Source: Mycobacterium tilburgii (GTDB lineage: Bacteria > Actinomycetota > Actinomycetes > Mycobacteriales > Mycobacteriaceae). From it: a stretch of 48,061 bases of DNA. Every line of letters begins with the position of its first letter. The first letter of the stretch is position 1. The notes under the pieces are model-generated. The model saw only the letters and a list, made by a program, of their open reading frames with translations. It searched no databases and was not told where the DNA came from. The stretch lies in the NCBI RefSeq assembly GCF_902168065.1, contig NZ_LR655714.1, forward strand, positions 1 through 48,061, in the 5' to 3' direction. Position numbers and translations under genes: made by a program. Of the stretch, positions 19,616 through 28,714 are shown in pieces.

Positions 19616-21093
19616 GTGTCAGGGTCAATCGTGCGCACCGACGTCGTGCTGGTCGGTGCAGGCATCATGAGCGCCGCCCTGGCGGCGTTGCTCAGGGTCC
19701 TCGAACCACAGTGGTCGATCACGCTGGTCGCGGTAGCCGCCGAAAGCAGCAGCCCGTGGCACAACGCCGACACCGGGCACGCAGAGCTGTGCGAAATGAA
19801 CTACATCCCCGAGCGCCCCGGCTCTCAGGGGTCGATCGACATCACCAAGGCGGTGCTGAATCAACGAGCAATTCCAAGTGACTCGCCAGTTCTGGGCCTA
19901 CGCGGTGGAAAACGGCATCCTCACCGACCCCGGGTTCCTCCACGCCGTACCGCACGTCTAGTTTCGTGCGGGGCGCCGAACGAGTCGACTACCTGCGGCG
20001 GCGCCGGCAGGCGCTGGCCGCCAACCCGCTGTTTGCCGCCACCGAGCTGATCGATGATGCCGACGAGTTCGCCCGACGGCTCCCGTTATGGCGGCCAAAC
20101 GTGACTTCTCCGAGCCCTTCGCGCTCAACTGGGCGACCGATGGCACCGACGTCGACCTCGGTTCGCTGGCCAGGCAACTCGTGGGTTTCTGCGTGCGGGG
20201 CGGCGTCATCGCGCTGTTCGGTCACGAGGTCCGCAACCTGACCCGAAATCGCGACGGCGGCTGGACGCTGCACATCGGCAACCGGCGCACCGGCGAAACC
20301 TGCAAGCAAGACTGCGAAGTTCGTGTTCGTCGGCGCCAGGGGAGATGCGTTGCCACTGCTGCAGAAGTCCGGCATCAAGGAGGTCCGCGGGTTCGCCGGC
20401 TTCCCGATCGGCGGCCAGTTCCTGCGCGCCGACAACCCGGCGCTGACCGTCGCACACCGGGCCAAGGTGTACGGTGTCCCCGCACCCGGCGCCCCGCCGC
20501 TGGGGGCCTGCATCTCGATCTGCGGTTCGTCAACGGCAAGTCTTGGCTGGTGTTCGGGCCCTACGCCGGCTGGTCGCCGAAATTCTTGAAGCACGGCCAC
20601 GCCAGTGATCTGACCCAATCGGTCCGCCCGGACAACGTGGTGTCGATACTGGGTGTCGGCATGACCGAGACGAGGCTGCTCGCCTACCTGATTCGCCAGC
20701 TGCGGCTCACCGGAGCCGACCGCATGCGGACGCTGCGCGAATTCGCGCCCAGCGCGGCCAATTCGGACTAAGAGCTGACCGTCGCCGGTCAGCGGGTGCA
20801 GGTGATCCGGCGGACGAAGGAGAAGGGCGGGGCGCTGGAATTCAGTACCACCGTGGTGGGCGCGGCCGACGGCAGCATCGCCGGCCTGCTCGGCGGCTCG
20901 CGGGGGGCCTCGACCGCCGTGCCCATCATGCTCGACGTGCTGCAAGGTGTTTTGCCGACCGCTATCAGGCCTGGCTGCCCAGGCTCGAAGCGATGGTCCC
21001 GTCGCTGGGGACAAAGCTGTCCTGAGGAAGCCCCGACTTTACGAGGAGGTGCGGTCGTGGACAGCAAAGGCACTACAGTTGAACGTCTTATGA
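19616..21093 (+). pseudogene. mqo: Malate:quinone oxidoreductase, multiply frameshifted
   Basis: Mqo is a membrane-associated FAD enzyme that oxidises malate to oxaloacetate with electrons going to menaquinone. From GTG 19616 the frame reads [20 protein letters not shown] (FAD loop) and [20 protein letters not shown]. Frameshifts then follow near 19870, 19965, 20095, 20310, 20510 and 20955. Conserved blocks persist: [59 protein letters not shown] and [17 protein letters not shown]. An in-frame TAA at 20769 interrupts the last part, and the expected end [10 protein letters not shown] is followed by a stop at 21091. With this many lesions the gene is dead; homologue of Rv2852c. Confidence 0.92.
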
Positions 21094-21188
21094 CACTCGC
21101 CGATGAGCATTTTGAGGAGGAGCGACGCGAAATGATGCGCGTCGTCGACGATGCAGAGTGCAGCGATGAAGAGGAGCGGCGCCAATGA
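21057..21188 (+). CDS. Possible small acidic protein bridging mqo and the GNAT gene
   Basis: A 43-codon frame from GTG 21057 (or 32 codons from ATG 21090) reading [20 protein letters not shown] and ending in an acidic, helical stretch CSDEEERRQ. The ATG overlaps the mqo stop as ATGA, and its own stop overlaps the GNAT start as ATGA (21185-21188), an arrangement typical of coupled operon genes. GAGGAGGTG lies at the right distance before the GTG. I do not recognise the protein, and the overlap with the dead mqo 3' end means chance is a real alternative. Confidence 0.3.
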   Translation: MDSKGTTVERLMTLADEHFEEERREMMRVVDDAECSDEEERRQ

Positions 21189-21646
21189 CAACAGAGGCGG
21201 GGTCAAAGACCTTGACGCCCAAACCCTTTACGGGGCTACTAAAGTTGCGGGTAGAGGTGTTCGTGGTCGAACAGGCCATCCCGTACCCGGAGCTGGACGG
21301 GCGCGACCTCTTCGTCGAGACGCGGCACTTCTGGCTGGAGACTCCGGACGGCGAGGTGATTTGCACGCTGCGGCTGATGGAGGAGCACGCCGGGGGCGAA
21401 AAAGCGTTCCGGATCGGCCGGTTGTGCACGAAAAGCAGCATGCGCGGAAAGGGGCACACCACCCGGCTGCTGCGCGCCGCGCTGGCCGAGGTCGGCGACT
21501 ACCCGTGCCGGATTAACGCGCAGAGCTACCTGGCCGACATGTACGCCCGGCACGGGTTTGTCCGCGACGGCGACGACTTTCTCGACGACGGCGTCCCGCA
21601 CGTGCCGATGTTGCGGCCCGGTTCCGGGGTGGCGGCGCAGCGGTGA
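21185..21646 (+). CDS. GNAT family acetyltransferase (ElaA-like, Rv2851c homologue)
   Basis: A 153-residue acetyltransferase. After the N-terminus it matches the ElaA-type family closely: [60 protein letters not shown], the acetyl-CoA loop [20 protein letters not shown], and [19 protein letters not shown]. Residues 7-17 ([11 protein letters not shown]) look wrong: the +1 frame over the same bases reads [11 protein letters not shown], which is what homologues have. That implies two compensating indels that leave the frame open but replace about eleven residues. Start ATG 21185. The chelatase-like remnant starts 4 bases before its stop. The acetyl acceptor is unknown. Confidence 0.82.
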   Translation: MTTEAGSKTLTPKPFTGLLKLRVEVFVVEQAIPYPELDGRDLFVETRHFWLETPDGEVICTLRLMEEHAGGEKAFRIGRLCTKSSMRGKGHTTRLLRAALAEVGDYPCRINAQSYLADMYARHGFVRDGDDFLDDGVPHVPMLRPGSGVAAQR

Positions 21647-22100
21647 GATCTTACCCGTTTAGCGCGATCGTTGGCCACGACCAACTGCGGCTGGCCCTGC
21701 TGTTGTACGCGGTGCGCCCCGAGATCGGCGGCGCGCTGATCCGCGGCGAAAAGGGCCGACGGCTGTGCGCGGTCTTGCCGCACTGCTGTCCGCGGCGACG
21801 GGCAACGGCACCGGCGGGGGACTGGTCGAAATGCTGCTCGGCGCAACCGAGGACCGGGTGATCGGGTCGCTGGATCTGCAGAAGGTGCTGCGCGACGGTG
21901 AGCACGCGTTCTCGCCGGGACTGTTGGCGCGGGCCCACGGCGGCGTGCTCTACATCGACGAGGTCAACCTGCTGCACGATCACCTCGTCGACGTCCTGCT
22001 CGACGCCGCGGAGATGGGGCGGGTGCACATCGAACGCGACGGCATATCGCACACCCACGAGGCCCGGCTCGTGCTGATCGGCACGATGAATCTCACGTGA
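21643..22100 (+). pseudogene. Magnesium-chelatase-like AAA+ protein (Rv2850c type), N-terminal fragment
   Basis: The start reads [20 protein letters not shown] and [12 protein letters not shown], matching the ChlI/CobN-associated AAA+ protein Rv2850c. The sequence then shifts frame exactly where the Walker A should be (GEKGTAKST in the homologue), resuming at [54 protein letters not shown] (Walker B) and [11 protein letters not shown]. It stops at TGA 22098. Only about 145 codons of a roughly 630-residue protein are left, and the ATP loop is lost. The next bases belong to the C-terminal half of cobB, so a deletion removed the remaining chelatase part, the whole cobO gene and the start of cobB. 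Confidence 0.88.
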
Positions 22101-22117
22101 CGTCGACGTGCGGGTGG

Positions 22118-22741
22118 AGGTGATTCGGCCGAGCTGCTGCGCGCCGCCAGCGCCGACGTCGTAGACTTCGACCCGCTCGCCGAGCCGTTGCCCGGCGGCA
22201 CCGACGCCGTCCTGCTGCCCGGTGGCTTCCCCGAGCAGTTCACCGCCTAGCTGTCGGCCAATGATGTTGTCCGGCAACAGATCAAGCGGCTCGCCAGGTC
22301 CGGTGCGCCGGTGCACGCTGAATGTGCGGGCCTGGTCTACTTGGCCTCCGAGCTCGACGGGTATCCGATGTGCGGGTGCTGAATGGAACCGCGCGGTTCA
22401 CTTCGCAGCTGATGTTGGCGTATCGCGAGGCGGTCGCGGTGGCGGAGTCGGCGCTGTATCCCGTCGGGGCTCGCGTGGTCGGTCACGAGTTCCACTGGAC
22501 CGTGCTCACGTTCACCGAGAACTACCAGCCGGCGTGGGTATACCGGGCGGGAGTAGCCGACCAGTCGGCCACCGCGATCCGCGACGGTGTGGTGCATGCC
22601 GGCGTGCACGCGTCGTATCTGCACACACCCCGCCGCCGTGCCGAATCCGGTGGCGCTTCGTCGCCCGCGCCGGGAGCTGGCGAGCGTTACATTCCTGACT
22701 CGCCGACCGCGGTTCGCCACCGCCCTGCCATTAGGCTTTGC
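22118..22741 (+). pseudogene. cobB: Cobyrinate a,c-diamide synthase, C-terminal glutaminase fragment
   Basis: CobB amidates cobyrinic acid in late B12 synthesis. What remains is part of the C-terminal glutamine amidotransferase domain: FDPLAEPLPGGTDAVLLPGG, FPEQFTA with an in-frame TAG at 22248 in place of a sense codon, VHAECAGLVYLASELDGYPM with the glutaminase nucleophile Cys, then frameshifted pieces FTSQLMLAYREAVAVAESAL, GARVVGHEFHWTVLTF and GVVHAGVHASYLHT with the catalytic His. The whole N-terminal synthetase domain is missing. The last piece happens to be in frame with cysG without a stop, giving an accidental long chimeric reading frame. Confidence 0.88.
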
Positions 22742-22744
22742 CGA

Positions 22745-23962
22745 GTGACTGAGAGCCCGTACCTCGCAGGACTGCGGATGACCGGAAAGAAGGTCGTCGT
22801 CGTCGGTGGAGGCACGGTCGCTCAGCGCCGCCTCCCGCTGCTGATCTCCAGCGGGGCCGACGTGCACGTCATCTCGCGCAGCGCCACCCGCGCCGTCGAG
22901 GCGATGACCGGAATCACCCTGACCTTGCGCGAATATCGCGACGGCGATCTCGTCGGGGCCTGGTATGCCATCGCGGCCACCAACGATCCGGCGGTGAACG
23001 CGGCCGTCGTCGCGGAGGCCGACGCCCGGCAAATCTTCTGCGTACGCGCCGACATCGCCGTCGAGGGCAGCGCGGTGACACCGGCGTCGTTCGAGTACTC
23101 CGGGCTGTCGGTCGGGGTGCTGTCTGGCGGTCAGCACCGCAGGTCGGCGGCGATCCGATCGGCCATCCGGGAGGCGCTCCAGCAGGGCCTGATCACCGCG
23201 GAAAACCCGGACGTCGCACGCGGCGAGGTGGCCCTGATCGGCGGCGGCCCCGGTGACCCAGAGCTGATCACCGTCCGCGGCCGCCGGTTGCTTGCCCAGG
23301 CCGACGTCGTGGTCGCGGACCGCCTGGCCCCGCCCGAGCTGCTCGCCGAGCTGCCTCCGCAAGTCGACGTCATCGACGCCGCTAAGATCCCGTACGGGCG
23401 CGCCATGGCGCAGGACGCCATCAACGACGTGATGATCGAACGGGCCCGTGCCGGAAAGTTCGTCGTTCGGCTCAAGGGCGGCGACCCGTTCGTGTTCGCC
23501 CGCGGCTATGAAGAGGTCATTGCGTGCGCCGACGCGGGCATCTCGGTCACTGTCGTCCCGGGTGTGACAAGTGCCATAGCGGTGCCCGCGATGGCGGGCG
23601 TTCCGGTCACGCATCGCGCCATCAATCACGAATTCGTAGTGGTCAGCGGGCATCTGTCGCCCGGGCATCCGGAATCGTTAGTGAATTGGAATGCACTGGC
23701 CGCGCTGTCCGGCACCATCGTGTTGCTGATGGCCGTCGAACGGATCGAACTCTTCGTCGACGTGCTGCTGAAAGGCGGCCGACCTGCGGATACGCCGGTC
23801 CTGGTGGTGCAGCACGGGACGACTCCGGCTCAGCACACCCTGCGGGCCACCCTGGCCGACACGCCGCAGAAAATACGTTCCGAGGGGATTCGACCTCCGG
23901 CGATCGTTGTGATCGGGCCCGTGGTGGGCCTCGGCGCCGCTCGGGGTTTAAACTATTCTTAA
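22745..23962 (+). CDS. cysG: Siroheme synthase: precorrin-2 dehydrogenase / uroporphyrinogen-III C-methyltransferase
   Basis: A multifunctional enzyme leading to siroheme, the cofactor of sulfite and nitrite reductases, and to precorrin-2. The product has 405 residues. The N-terminal NAD-dependent dehydrogenase/ferrochelatase domain shows KKVVVVGGGTVAQRRLPLLI and FCVRADIAVEGSAVTPASFE; the C-terminal SAM-dependent methyltransferase shows VALIGGGPGDPELITVRGRR, VVADRLAPPELLAELP, VRLKGGDPFVFARGYEEV and VPGVTSAIAVPAMAGVPVTH. I chose GTG 22745 (VTESPYLAGL), as in Rv2847c; the reading frame continues upstream only through the cobB remnant. Intact next to destroyed cobalamin genes, pointing to selection for siroheme rather than B12. 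Confidence 0.95.
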   Translation: MTESPYLAGLRMTGKKVVVVGGGTVAQRRLPLLISSGADVHVISRSATRAVEAMTGITLTLREYRDGDLVGAWYAIAATNDPAVNAAVVAEADARQIFCVRADIAVEGSAVTPASFEYSGLSVGVLSGGQHRRSAAIRSAIREALQQGLITAENPDVARGEVALIGGGPGDPELITVRGRRLLAQADVVVADRLAPPELLAELPPQVDVIDAAKIPYGRAMAQDAINDVMIERARAGKFVVRLKGGDPFVFARGYEEVIACADAGISVTVVPGVTSAIAVPAMAGVPVTHRAINHEFVVVSGHLSPGHPESLVNWNALAALSGTIVLLMAVERIELFVDVLLKGGRPADTPVLVVQHGTTPAQHTLRATLADTPQKIRSEGIRPPAIVVIGPVVGLGAARGLNYS

Positions 23963-23980
23963 GATTACTGTAAGGTAATC
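23963..23980. promoter_or_regulatory. Inverted repeat just before efpA, candidate operator
   Basis: GATTAC (23963-23968) and GTAATC (23975-23980) are exact inverted repeats separated by six bases. The overlapping TTACTGTAA (23965-23973) is a second short palindrome. It lies immediately after the cysG stop in an unusually A+T-rich stretch and ends 4 bases before the efpA start codon. A repressor bound here would block efpA. The cognate regulator is unknown. Confidence 0.4.
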
Positions 23981-23984
23981 CGTT

Positions 23985-25595
23985 ATGACGGCCCTCAACG
24001 ACACAGAGCGCGCGGCCCGTAATTGGATTGCTGCGCGCCCCGATCGTCCGGCCCCGGGACGCACCGAATGCCCCGCCGATACTTCTACTTCCTCCGGTGC
24101 CGCTGCCACCCGTACGAGCAGGTATTACCCGACCTGGCTGCCGTCGCGGCGGTTCATCGCGGCGGTTATCGCCATCGGCGGCATGCAGCAGCTGGCAACG
24201 ATGGACAGCACCGTCGCGATCGTCGCACTTCCTAAGATTCAAAACGAGCTGAGCCTGTCCGACGCCGGCCGTAGCTGGGTGATCACCGCCTACGTCCTGA
24301 CCTTCGGCGGCCTGATGCTGCTGGGCGGTCGCCTCGGCGACACCATCGGCCGCAAACGCACCTTCATCGTCGGTGTCGCGCTGTTCACCATTTCCTCGGT
24401 GCTGTGCGCGGTCGCCTGGGACGAGGTCACGATGGTGATCGCCCGGCTGCTGCAGGGCATCGGGTCGGCCATCGCATCACCGACCGGTCTGGCCCTGGTC
24501 GCAACGACGTTCTCCAAGGGTCCGGCCCGCAACGCCGCCACCGCGGTGTTCGCCGCGATGACCGCTGCCGGCTCGGTGATGGGCCTGGTCGTCGGCGGCG
24601 CGCTGACCGAGGTATCATGGCGGCTGGCCTTCCTGGTCAACGTGCCGATCGGGCTGGTGATGATCTACCTGGCCCGCACCGCGCTGCGGGAGACCAACCG
24701 CGAGCGGATGAAGCTCGACGCCGCCGGGGCCATGCTGGCCACCCTGGCGTGCACGGCCGCCGTGTTCGTCTTCTCGATGGGGCCGGAAAAGGGCTGGATC
24801 TCGTTCACCACCATCGCACCGGGTGTGGTGGCCGTCGCCGCGGGCATCGCGTTCGCCATCGTGGAGCGGACTGCTGAAAACCCCTTCGTGCCGTTCACGT
24901 TGTTCCGAGACCGCAACCGGCTGGTCACGTTCATCGCGATCCTGTTGGCCGGCGGTGTGATGTTCAGTCTCACCGTCTGCATCGGCCTGTACGTCCAGGA
25001 CATCCTCGGGTACAGCGCCCTGCACGCCGGCGTCGGGTTCATTCCGTTCGTCATCGCGATGGGCATCAGCCTTGGCATCTCCTCGCAGCTGGTGTCGCGG
25101 TTCTCGCCGCGGGTGCTGACCATCGGCGGCGGATGGCTGCTGCTGATTGCGATGATCTACGGCTGGGCGTTCATGCACCGCGGCGTGCCCTACTTCCCGA
25201 ACCTGGTGCTGCCGATCGTGGTCGGCGGGATCGGCATTGGCATGGTGGTCGTCCCGCTGACCCTGGCGGCCATCGCGGGCGTCGGCTTCGACCAGATCGG
25301 CCCGGTGTCGGCGATCGCGCTGATGCTGCAGAACCTGGGCGGGCCGCTGGTGCTGGCCGTCATCCAGGCCGTGATCACCTCGCGCACGCTGTACCTGGGC
25401 GGCACCACCGGCCCGGTGAAGTTCATGAACGACTTCCAGCTGCAGGCGCTCGACCACGGCTACACCTACGGCCTGCTGTGGATAGTCGGCGCGGCCGTCA
25501 TCGTCGGCGGCGCGGCGCTGTTCATCGGCTACACCCCGGAGCAGGTGGCGCACGCGCAAGAGGTCAAGGAAGCCATCGACGCCGGCGAGCTGTGA
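23985..25595 (+). CDS. efpA: MFS multidrug efflux transporter EfpA (DHA2/QacA type)
   Basis: A 536-residue drug:proton antiporter of the inner membrane with about 14 transmembrane segments and a hydrophilic N-terminus of some 50 residues. Motif A reads GGRLGDTIGRKR near residue 110, motif C-like GSVMGLVVGGALTEVSWRLA near 190. TMDSTVAIVALPKIQ in the first helix is typical of EfpA. In M. tuberculosis EfpA is induced by isoniazid and linked to efflux and lipid transport; the role here is by homology. The ATG start lies 22 bases after cysG, preceded by an inverted repeat and A+T-rich DNA that may hold its own promoter. Intact. Confidence 0.95.
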   Translation: MTALNDTERAARNWIAARPDRPAPGRTECPADTSTSSGAAATRTSRYYPTWLPSRRFIAAVIAIGGMQQLATMDSTVAIVALPKIQNELSLSDAGRSWVITAYVLTFGGLMLLGGRLGDTIGRKRTFIVGVALFTISSVLCAVAWDEVTMVIARLLQGIGSAIASPTGLALVATTFSKGPARNAATAVFAAMTAAGSVMGLVVGGALTEVSWRLAFLVNVPIGLVMIYLARTALRETNRERMKLDAAGAMLATLACTAAVFVFSMGPEKGWISFTTIAPGVVAVAAGIAFAIVERTAENPFVPFTLFRDRNRLVTFIAILLAGGVMFSLTVCIGLYVQDILGYSALHAGVGFIPFVIAMGISLGISSQLVSRFSPRVLTIGGGWLLLIAMIYGWAFMHRGVPYFPNLVLPIVVGGIGIGMVVVPLTLAAIAGVGFDQIGPVSAIALMLQNLGGPLVLAVIQAVITSRTLYLGGTTGPVKFMNDFQLQALDHGYTYGLLWIVGAAVIVGGAALFIGYTPEQVAHAQEVKEAIDAGEL

Positions 25596-25727
25596 TCCTC
25601 GCCGAGCCGTAATCCCCGCCCGCTCCCTTTCCCGCTCGCCGAGCGTCACACCAGTCTGGGGTTGGCCGCCCGACGATGCGCTGGCGTGACGTTCGACGCG
25701 CAGGCCCGATCAGTAGGCTGGCCCGCT

Positions 25728-27476
25728 GTGATTACCCGGATGTCCGAGCTGTTCCTGCGCACGCTGCGCGATGCACCCGCCGACGCTGAAGTGCACAGCC
25801 ACAAGCTGCTGGCGCGGGCCGGATATGTGCGACCCATCGCTCCGGGGCTCTACAGCTGGCTGCCGCTGGGATTGCGGGTGCTGCGCAATATCGAGCGTGT
25901 TGTCCGTCAGGAGATGAACGCGATCGGCGGCCAGGAGATCCTGTTTCCGGCGCTGCTGCCGCGCGCCCCGTACGAGACGACGAACCGCTGGACGGAGTAC
26001 GGCGACAACCTGTTTCGGCTGCAGGACCGCCGCGATAACGACTATCTGCTGGCCCCGACGCACGAAGAGCTGTTCACCCTGACCGTCAAGGGGGAGTACA
26101 GCTCCTACAAGGACTTCCCGCTCACCCTGTACCAGATCCAGACGAAATACCGGGACGAGGCGCGGCCCCGCGCCGGCATCCTGCGAGCCCGGGAATTCGT
26201 GATGAAGGATTCCTATTCCTTTGACGTGGACAACGCCGGTCTCAAGGCCGCCTATCACGCGCACCGGGAGGCATACCAGCGCATCTTCGACCGACTGCAG
26301 GTCCGCTACGTCATCGTGTCGGCGGTGTCGGGCGCGATGGGCGGCAGCGCGTCGGAGGAGTTCCTGGCCGAGAGCCCGATCGGTGAAGACACCTTCGTCC
26401 GGTGCGTGGAGTCCGATTACGCGGCCAACGTCGAAGCGGTGATCACCGCCCGCCCCGAGCCGCGGCCGTTCGACGGACTTCCCGAACCGGTGGTATACGA
26501 CACCGGCGATACGCCGACCATCGCCAGCTTGGTGGCGTGGGCGAACGAGGCCGGTCTGGGCCGCACCGTCACCGCCGCCGACACGCTGAAGAACGTGCTG
26601 GTCAAGGTCCGTCAGCCGGGCGGGGACTGGGAGCTGCTGGCGATCGGCATCCCGGGTGACCGCGAGGTCGACGACAAGCGCCTGGGCGCGGCGCTGGAAC
26701 CGGCCGAGTACGCGCTGCTCGACGACGCCGACTTCGCCAGGTACCCGTTCCTGGTCAAAGGCTATATCGGCCCGAAAGCATTGCTGGACAACGGTGTTCG
26801 CTACCTTGTGGATCCGCGGGTGGTGGACGGCACCAGCTGGATCACCGGGGCCGACGAGCCGGGTCGGCACGTCGTGGGGCTGGTCGCCGGCCGCGACTTC
26901 ACCGATGACGGCACCATCGAGGCCGCGGAGGTGCGCGAGGGAGATCCTTCACCCGACGGGGCCGGACCGCTGGTCATGGCGCGCGGCATCGAGATCGGGC
27001 ACATATTTCAGCTGGGCCGCAAATACACCGACGCCTTCGCCGTCGACGTGCTCGGCGAGGACGGCAAGCCGGTGCGGTTGACGATGGGCTCCTACGGGGT
27101 GGGAGTGTCGCGGCTGGTGGCTGTGGTCGCCGAGCAGCAGCACGACGAGCTGGGCCTGCGCTGGCCGGCCTCGATCGCGCCGTTCGATATACACCTGGTG
27201 ATCGCCAACAAAGACCCGCAGGCGCGGGAGGGGGCCATCGCGCTGGCCGCCGAACTGGACCGGCTGGGCCTCGAGGTGCTGCTGGATGACCGGCAGGCCT
27301 CACCCGGGGTCAAGTTCAAGGACGCCGAGCTGCTCGGGGTGCCCTGGATCGTCGTGGTCGGACGCGGCTGGGCGGACGGTGTGGTGGAACTGCGCGACCG
27401 TTTCAGCGGGCAGACGCGGGCACTGACGGCAGGTATTTCTCTGGCCACCGACATCGTGGCGGCCCTCGCCGGATAG
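25728..27476 (+). CDS. proS: Prolyl-tRNA synthetase (bacterial type)
   Basis: Class II aminoacyl-tRNA synthetase charging tRNA-Pro, 582 residues as in M. tuberculosis. Motif 1 is around [20 protein letters not shown], motif 2 [20 protein letters not shown] followed by VMKDSYSFD, the editing (INS) domain lies at about residues 220-400 with [11 protein letters not shown] and [16 protein letters not shown], motif 3 is [20 protein letters not shown], and the anticodon domain contains [19 protein letters not shown] chose GTG 25728 (VITRMSEL); an earlier in-frame start at 25662 would add 22 unrelated residues. Convergent with the DUF4439 gene, 41 bases apart. Intact and surely essential. Confidence 0.96.
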   Translation: MITRMSELFLRTLRDAPADAEVHSHKLLARAGYVRPIAPGLYSWLPLGLRVLRNIERVVRQEMNAIGGQEILFPALLPRAPYETTNRWTEYGDNLFRLQDRRDNDYLLAPTHEELFTLTVKGEYSSYKDFPLTLYQIQTKYRDEARPRAGILRAREFVMKDSYSFDVDNAGLKAAYHAHREAYQRIFDRLQVRYVIVSAVSGAMGGSASEEFLAESPIGEDTFVRCVESDYAANVEAVITARPEPRPFDGLPEPVVYDTGDTPTIASLVAWANEAGLGRTVTAADTLKNVLVKVRQPGGDWELLAIGIPGDREVDDKRLGAALEPAEYALLDDADFARYPFLVKGYIGPKALLDNGVRYLVDPRVVDGTSWITGADEPGRHVVGLVAGRDFTDDGTIEAAEVREGDPSPDGAGPLVMARGIEIGHIFQLGRKYTDAFAVDVLGEDGKPVRLTMGSYGVGVSRLVAVVAEQQHDELGLRWPASIAPFDIHLVIANKDPQAREGAIALAAELDRLGLEVLLDDRQASPGVKFKDAELLGVPWIVVVGRGWADGVVELRDRFSGQTRALTAGISLATDIVAALAG

Positions 27477-27517
27477 CGGAGTCCGGCCGCTCCGCTGGTC
27501 CGCCCGCGATGGGCCGG

Positions 27518-27964
27518 CTACTCGTTGCCGCCGGGGAAACTGGTCGTGATCGGCCAGGCGCCCAGGATGCGGCTCCAGCGGGCGGCCATGACCGCGCTCT
27601 GCGTCAGGGCGGTCGCGGCGAAGGCGCGGTCTTCGGCGGTCTCGGCGTGCTCGACGACGATCCGCCAGGCCGTGGCCCCGTAGTTCTCCATCCGGGTCGC
27701 CAGGCGGGCCGCGTCGGCCGGGCTGGCTACCAGCAGGGGCAGCTGGTAGCGGGCGGCGGCGGGCGGGGCGGTGACCTGACGCGCGGCCAGCATGGCGATC
27801 ACGTCGTCGCGACGCTTGCGGTGCTGCAGCAGCGCCTCCAACACCAGGTCGTTGACGCTCGGCGGCGACAGCGCAGACACGATGCCGTAGCCGTAGATCG
27901 TCGCGTGCTCGACGGAGAGCGCGTCACACAGCGCCGCGTTGTCGGAGTCGTTGCCGGAGCTCAT
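27518..27964 (-). CDS. Ferritin-like domain protein (DUF4439, Rv2844-like)
   Basis: A 148-residue alpha-helical protein of the ferritin-like DUF4439 family. It begins SSGNDSDNAALCDALSVEHA followed by TIYGYGIVSA and contains LEALLQHRKRRDDVIAMLAA, RYQLPLLVASPADAARLATR and WRIVVEHAETAEDRAFAATA. No signal peptide is seen. Its start overlaps the stop of the upstream lipoprotein gene as ATGA (27961-27964), so the two are coupled. The function is not known; metal binding by the four-helix bundle is a family-based guess. Convergent with proS. Confidence 0.82.
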   Translation of the reverse strand: MSSGNDSDNAALCDALSVEHATIYGYGIVSALSPPSVNDLVLEALLQHRKRRDDVIAMLAARQVTAPPAAARYQLPLLVASPADAARLATRMENYGATAWRIVVEHAETAEDRAFAATALTQSAVMAARWSRILGAWPITTSFPGGNE

Positions 27965-28488
27965 ATCGACGGCCCTCCCGGCACCAAGGCGACCGTGTAG
28001 GACGCCGTGCACGATGCGGCGATGGAGGCGAGCAGCCCCGCGCGGTAGCCCGACTGGGTGCTGACCAGCCGGGTGGCGTTGTCGGCCGAGGCCCGCAGAG
28101 CGTTGATCACGTCGGACACCGGTGGTGGCGGCGGTGGTGAGCCCGCCGGCGCGGCCGGACTCGGGCTGGATGTCTCGCTCGACGAGGTGGTCAGCTTGTT
28201 GGCCGCCCGCGCGATCTCGGTGGACAACGCCCGGGCGTGCGCGGCACGCTGGTTGGCGACTACCGACAGCGCCGCCGCGATCTGCGGTGGATTGCTGACG
28301 GCCGCGGCGGCCGCGGTGGCCAGCGCGCTGTCGTGTCTGGCCTGTTCCAACGGGCCCTGCAGCTCTTCGACGGCGGGCGGCTTCGGTGGGGCGTCGCCAC
28401 AGGCGGAGGTGACCACCCCGAGCGCAGCAAGCGCGGCACCCCCGGCGAGCACGCCCCGCCGGCTGCTGACGGGTCCTGCGCTAGGCAC
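27961..28488 (-). CDS. Putative Tat-exported lipoprotein with DUF4439-like C-terminus (Rv2843-like)
   Basis: 175 residues from GTG 28488. The N-terminus has a twin-arginine segment (SSRRGVLAGG) and a hydrophobic core ending in a lipobox-like VTSAC, so the mature protein would be anchored at a lipidated Cys at about residue 32. A Pro-rich region (SPSPAAPAGSPPPPPP) separates a helical part (ALSVVANQRAAHARALSTEI) from the C-terminal NALRASADNATRLVSTQSGY. It overlaps and is probably co-translated with the downstream ferritin-like protein, so an interacting pair is plausible. The start codon is inferred; longer in-frame starts reach 28653 but would bury the signal peptide. Confidence 0.75.
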   Translation of the reverse strand: MPSAGPVSSRRGVLAGGAALAALGVVTSACGDAPPKPPAVEELQGPLEQARHDSALATAAAAAVSNPPQIAAALSVVANQRAAHARALSTEIARAANKLTTSSSETSSPSPAAPAGSPPPPPPVSDVINALRASADNATRLVSTQSGYRAGLLASIAASCTASYTVALVPGGPSI

Positions 28489-28714
28489 AGCAATATCCTG
28501 CCATTCACACCGGTCCGGGCATGATGCCAGGACCATGCCGTCGGCCCAGACCTCGGCGATCACCTCGTAACACGCGATTCCTGGCGTATCGTTAGTTTCT
28601 GGTTCTCGCAGAACGGCCGCCGCCCCGTTCCACCGGGACACCGGAAGCCGCACGGAACTGGCCGGGCGGCGCCATCAGCCAGATGACCGGACAACTCAAG
28701 ATGAGGAGCTCGCC

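Noticed and set aside
22322..22744. A long frame that would make CysG a 546-residue fusion protein
   Set aside because: The upstream part is the frameshifted cobB tail; CysG homologues start at VTESPYL (GTG 22745), so the extension is accidental read-through.
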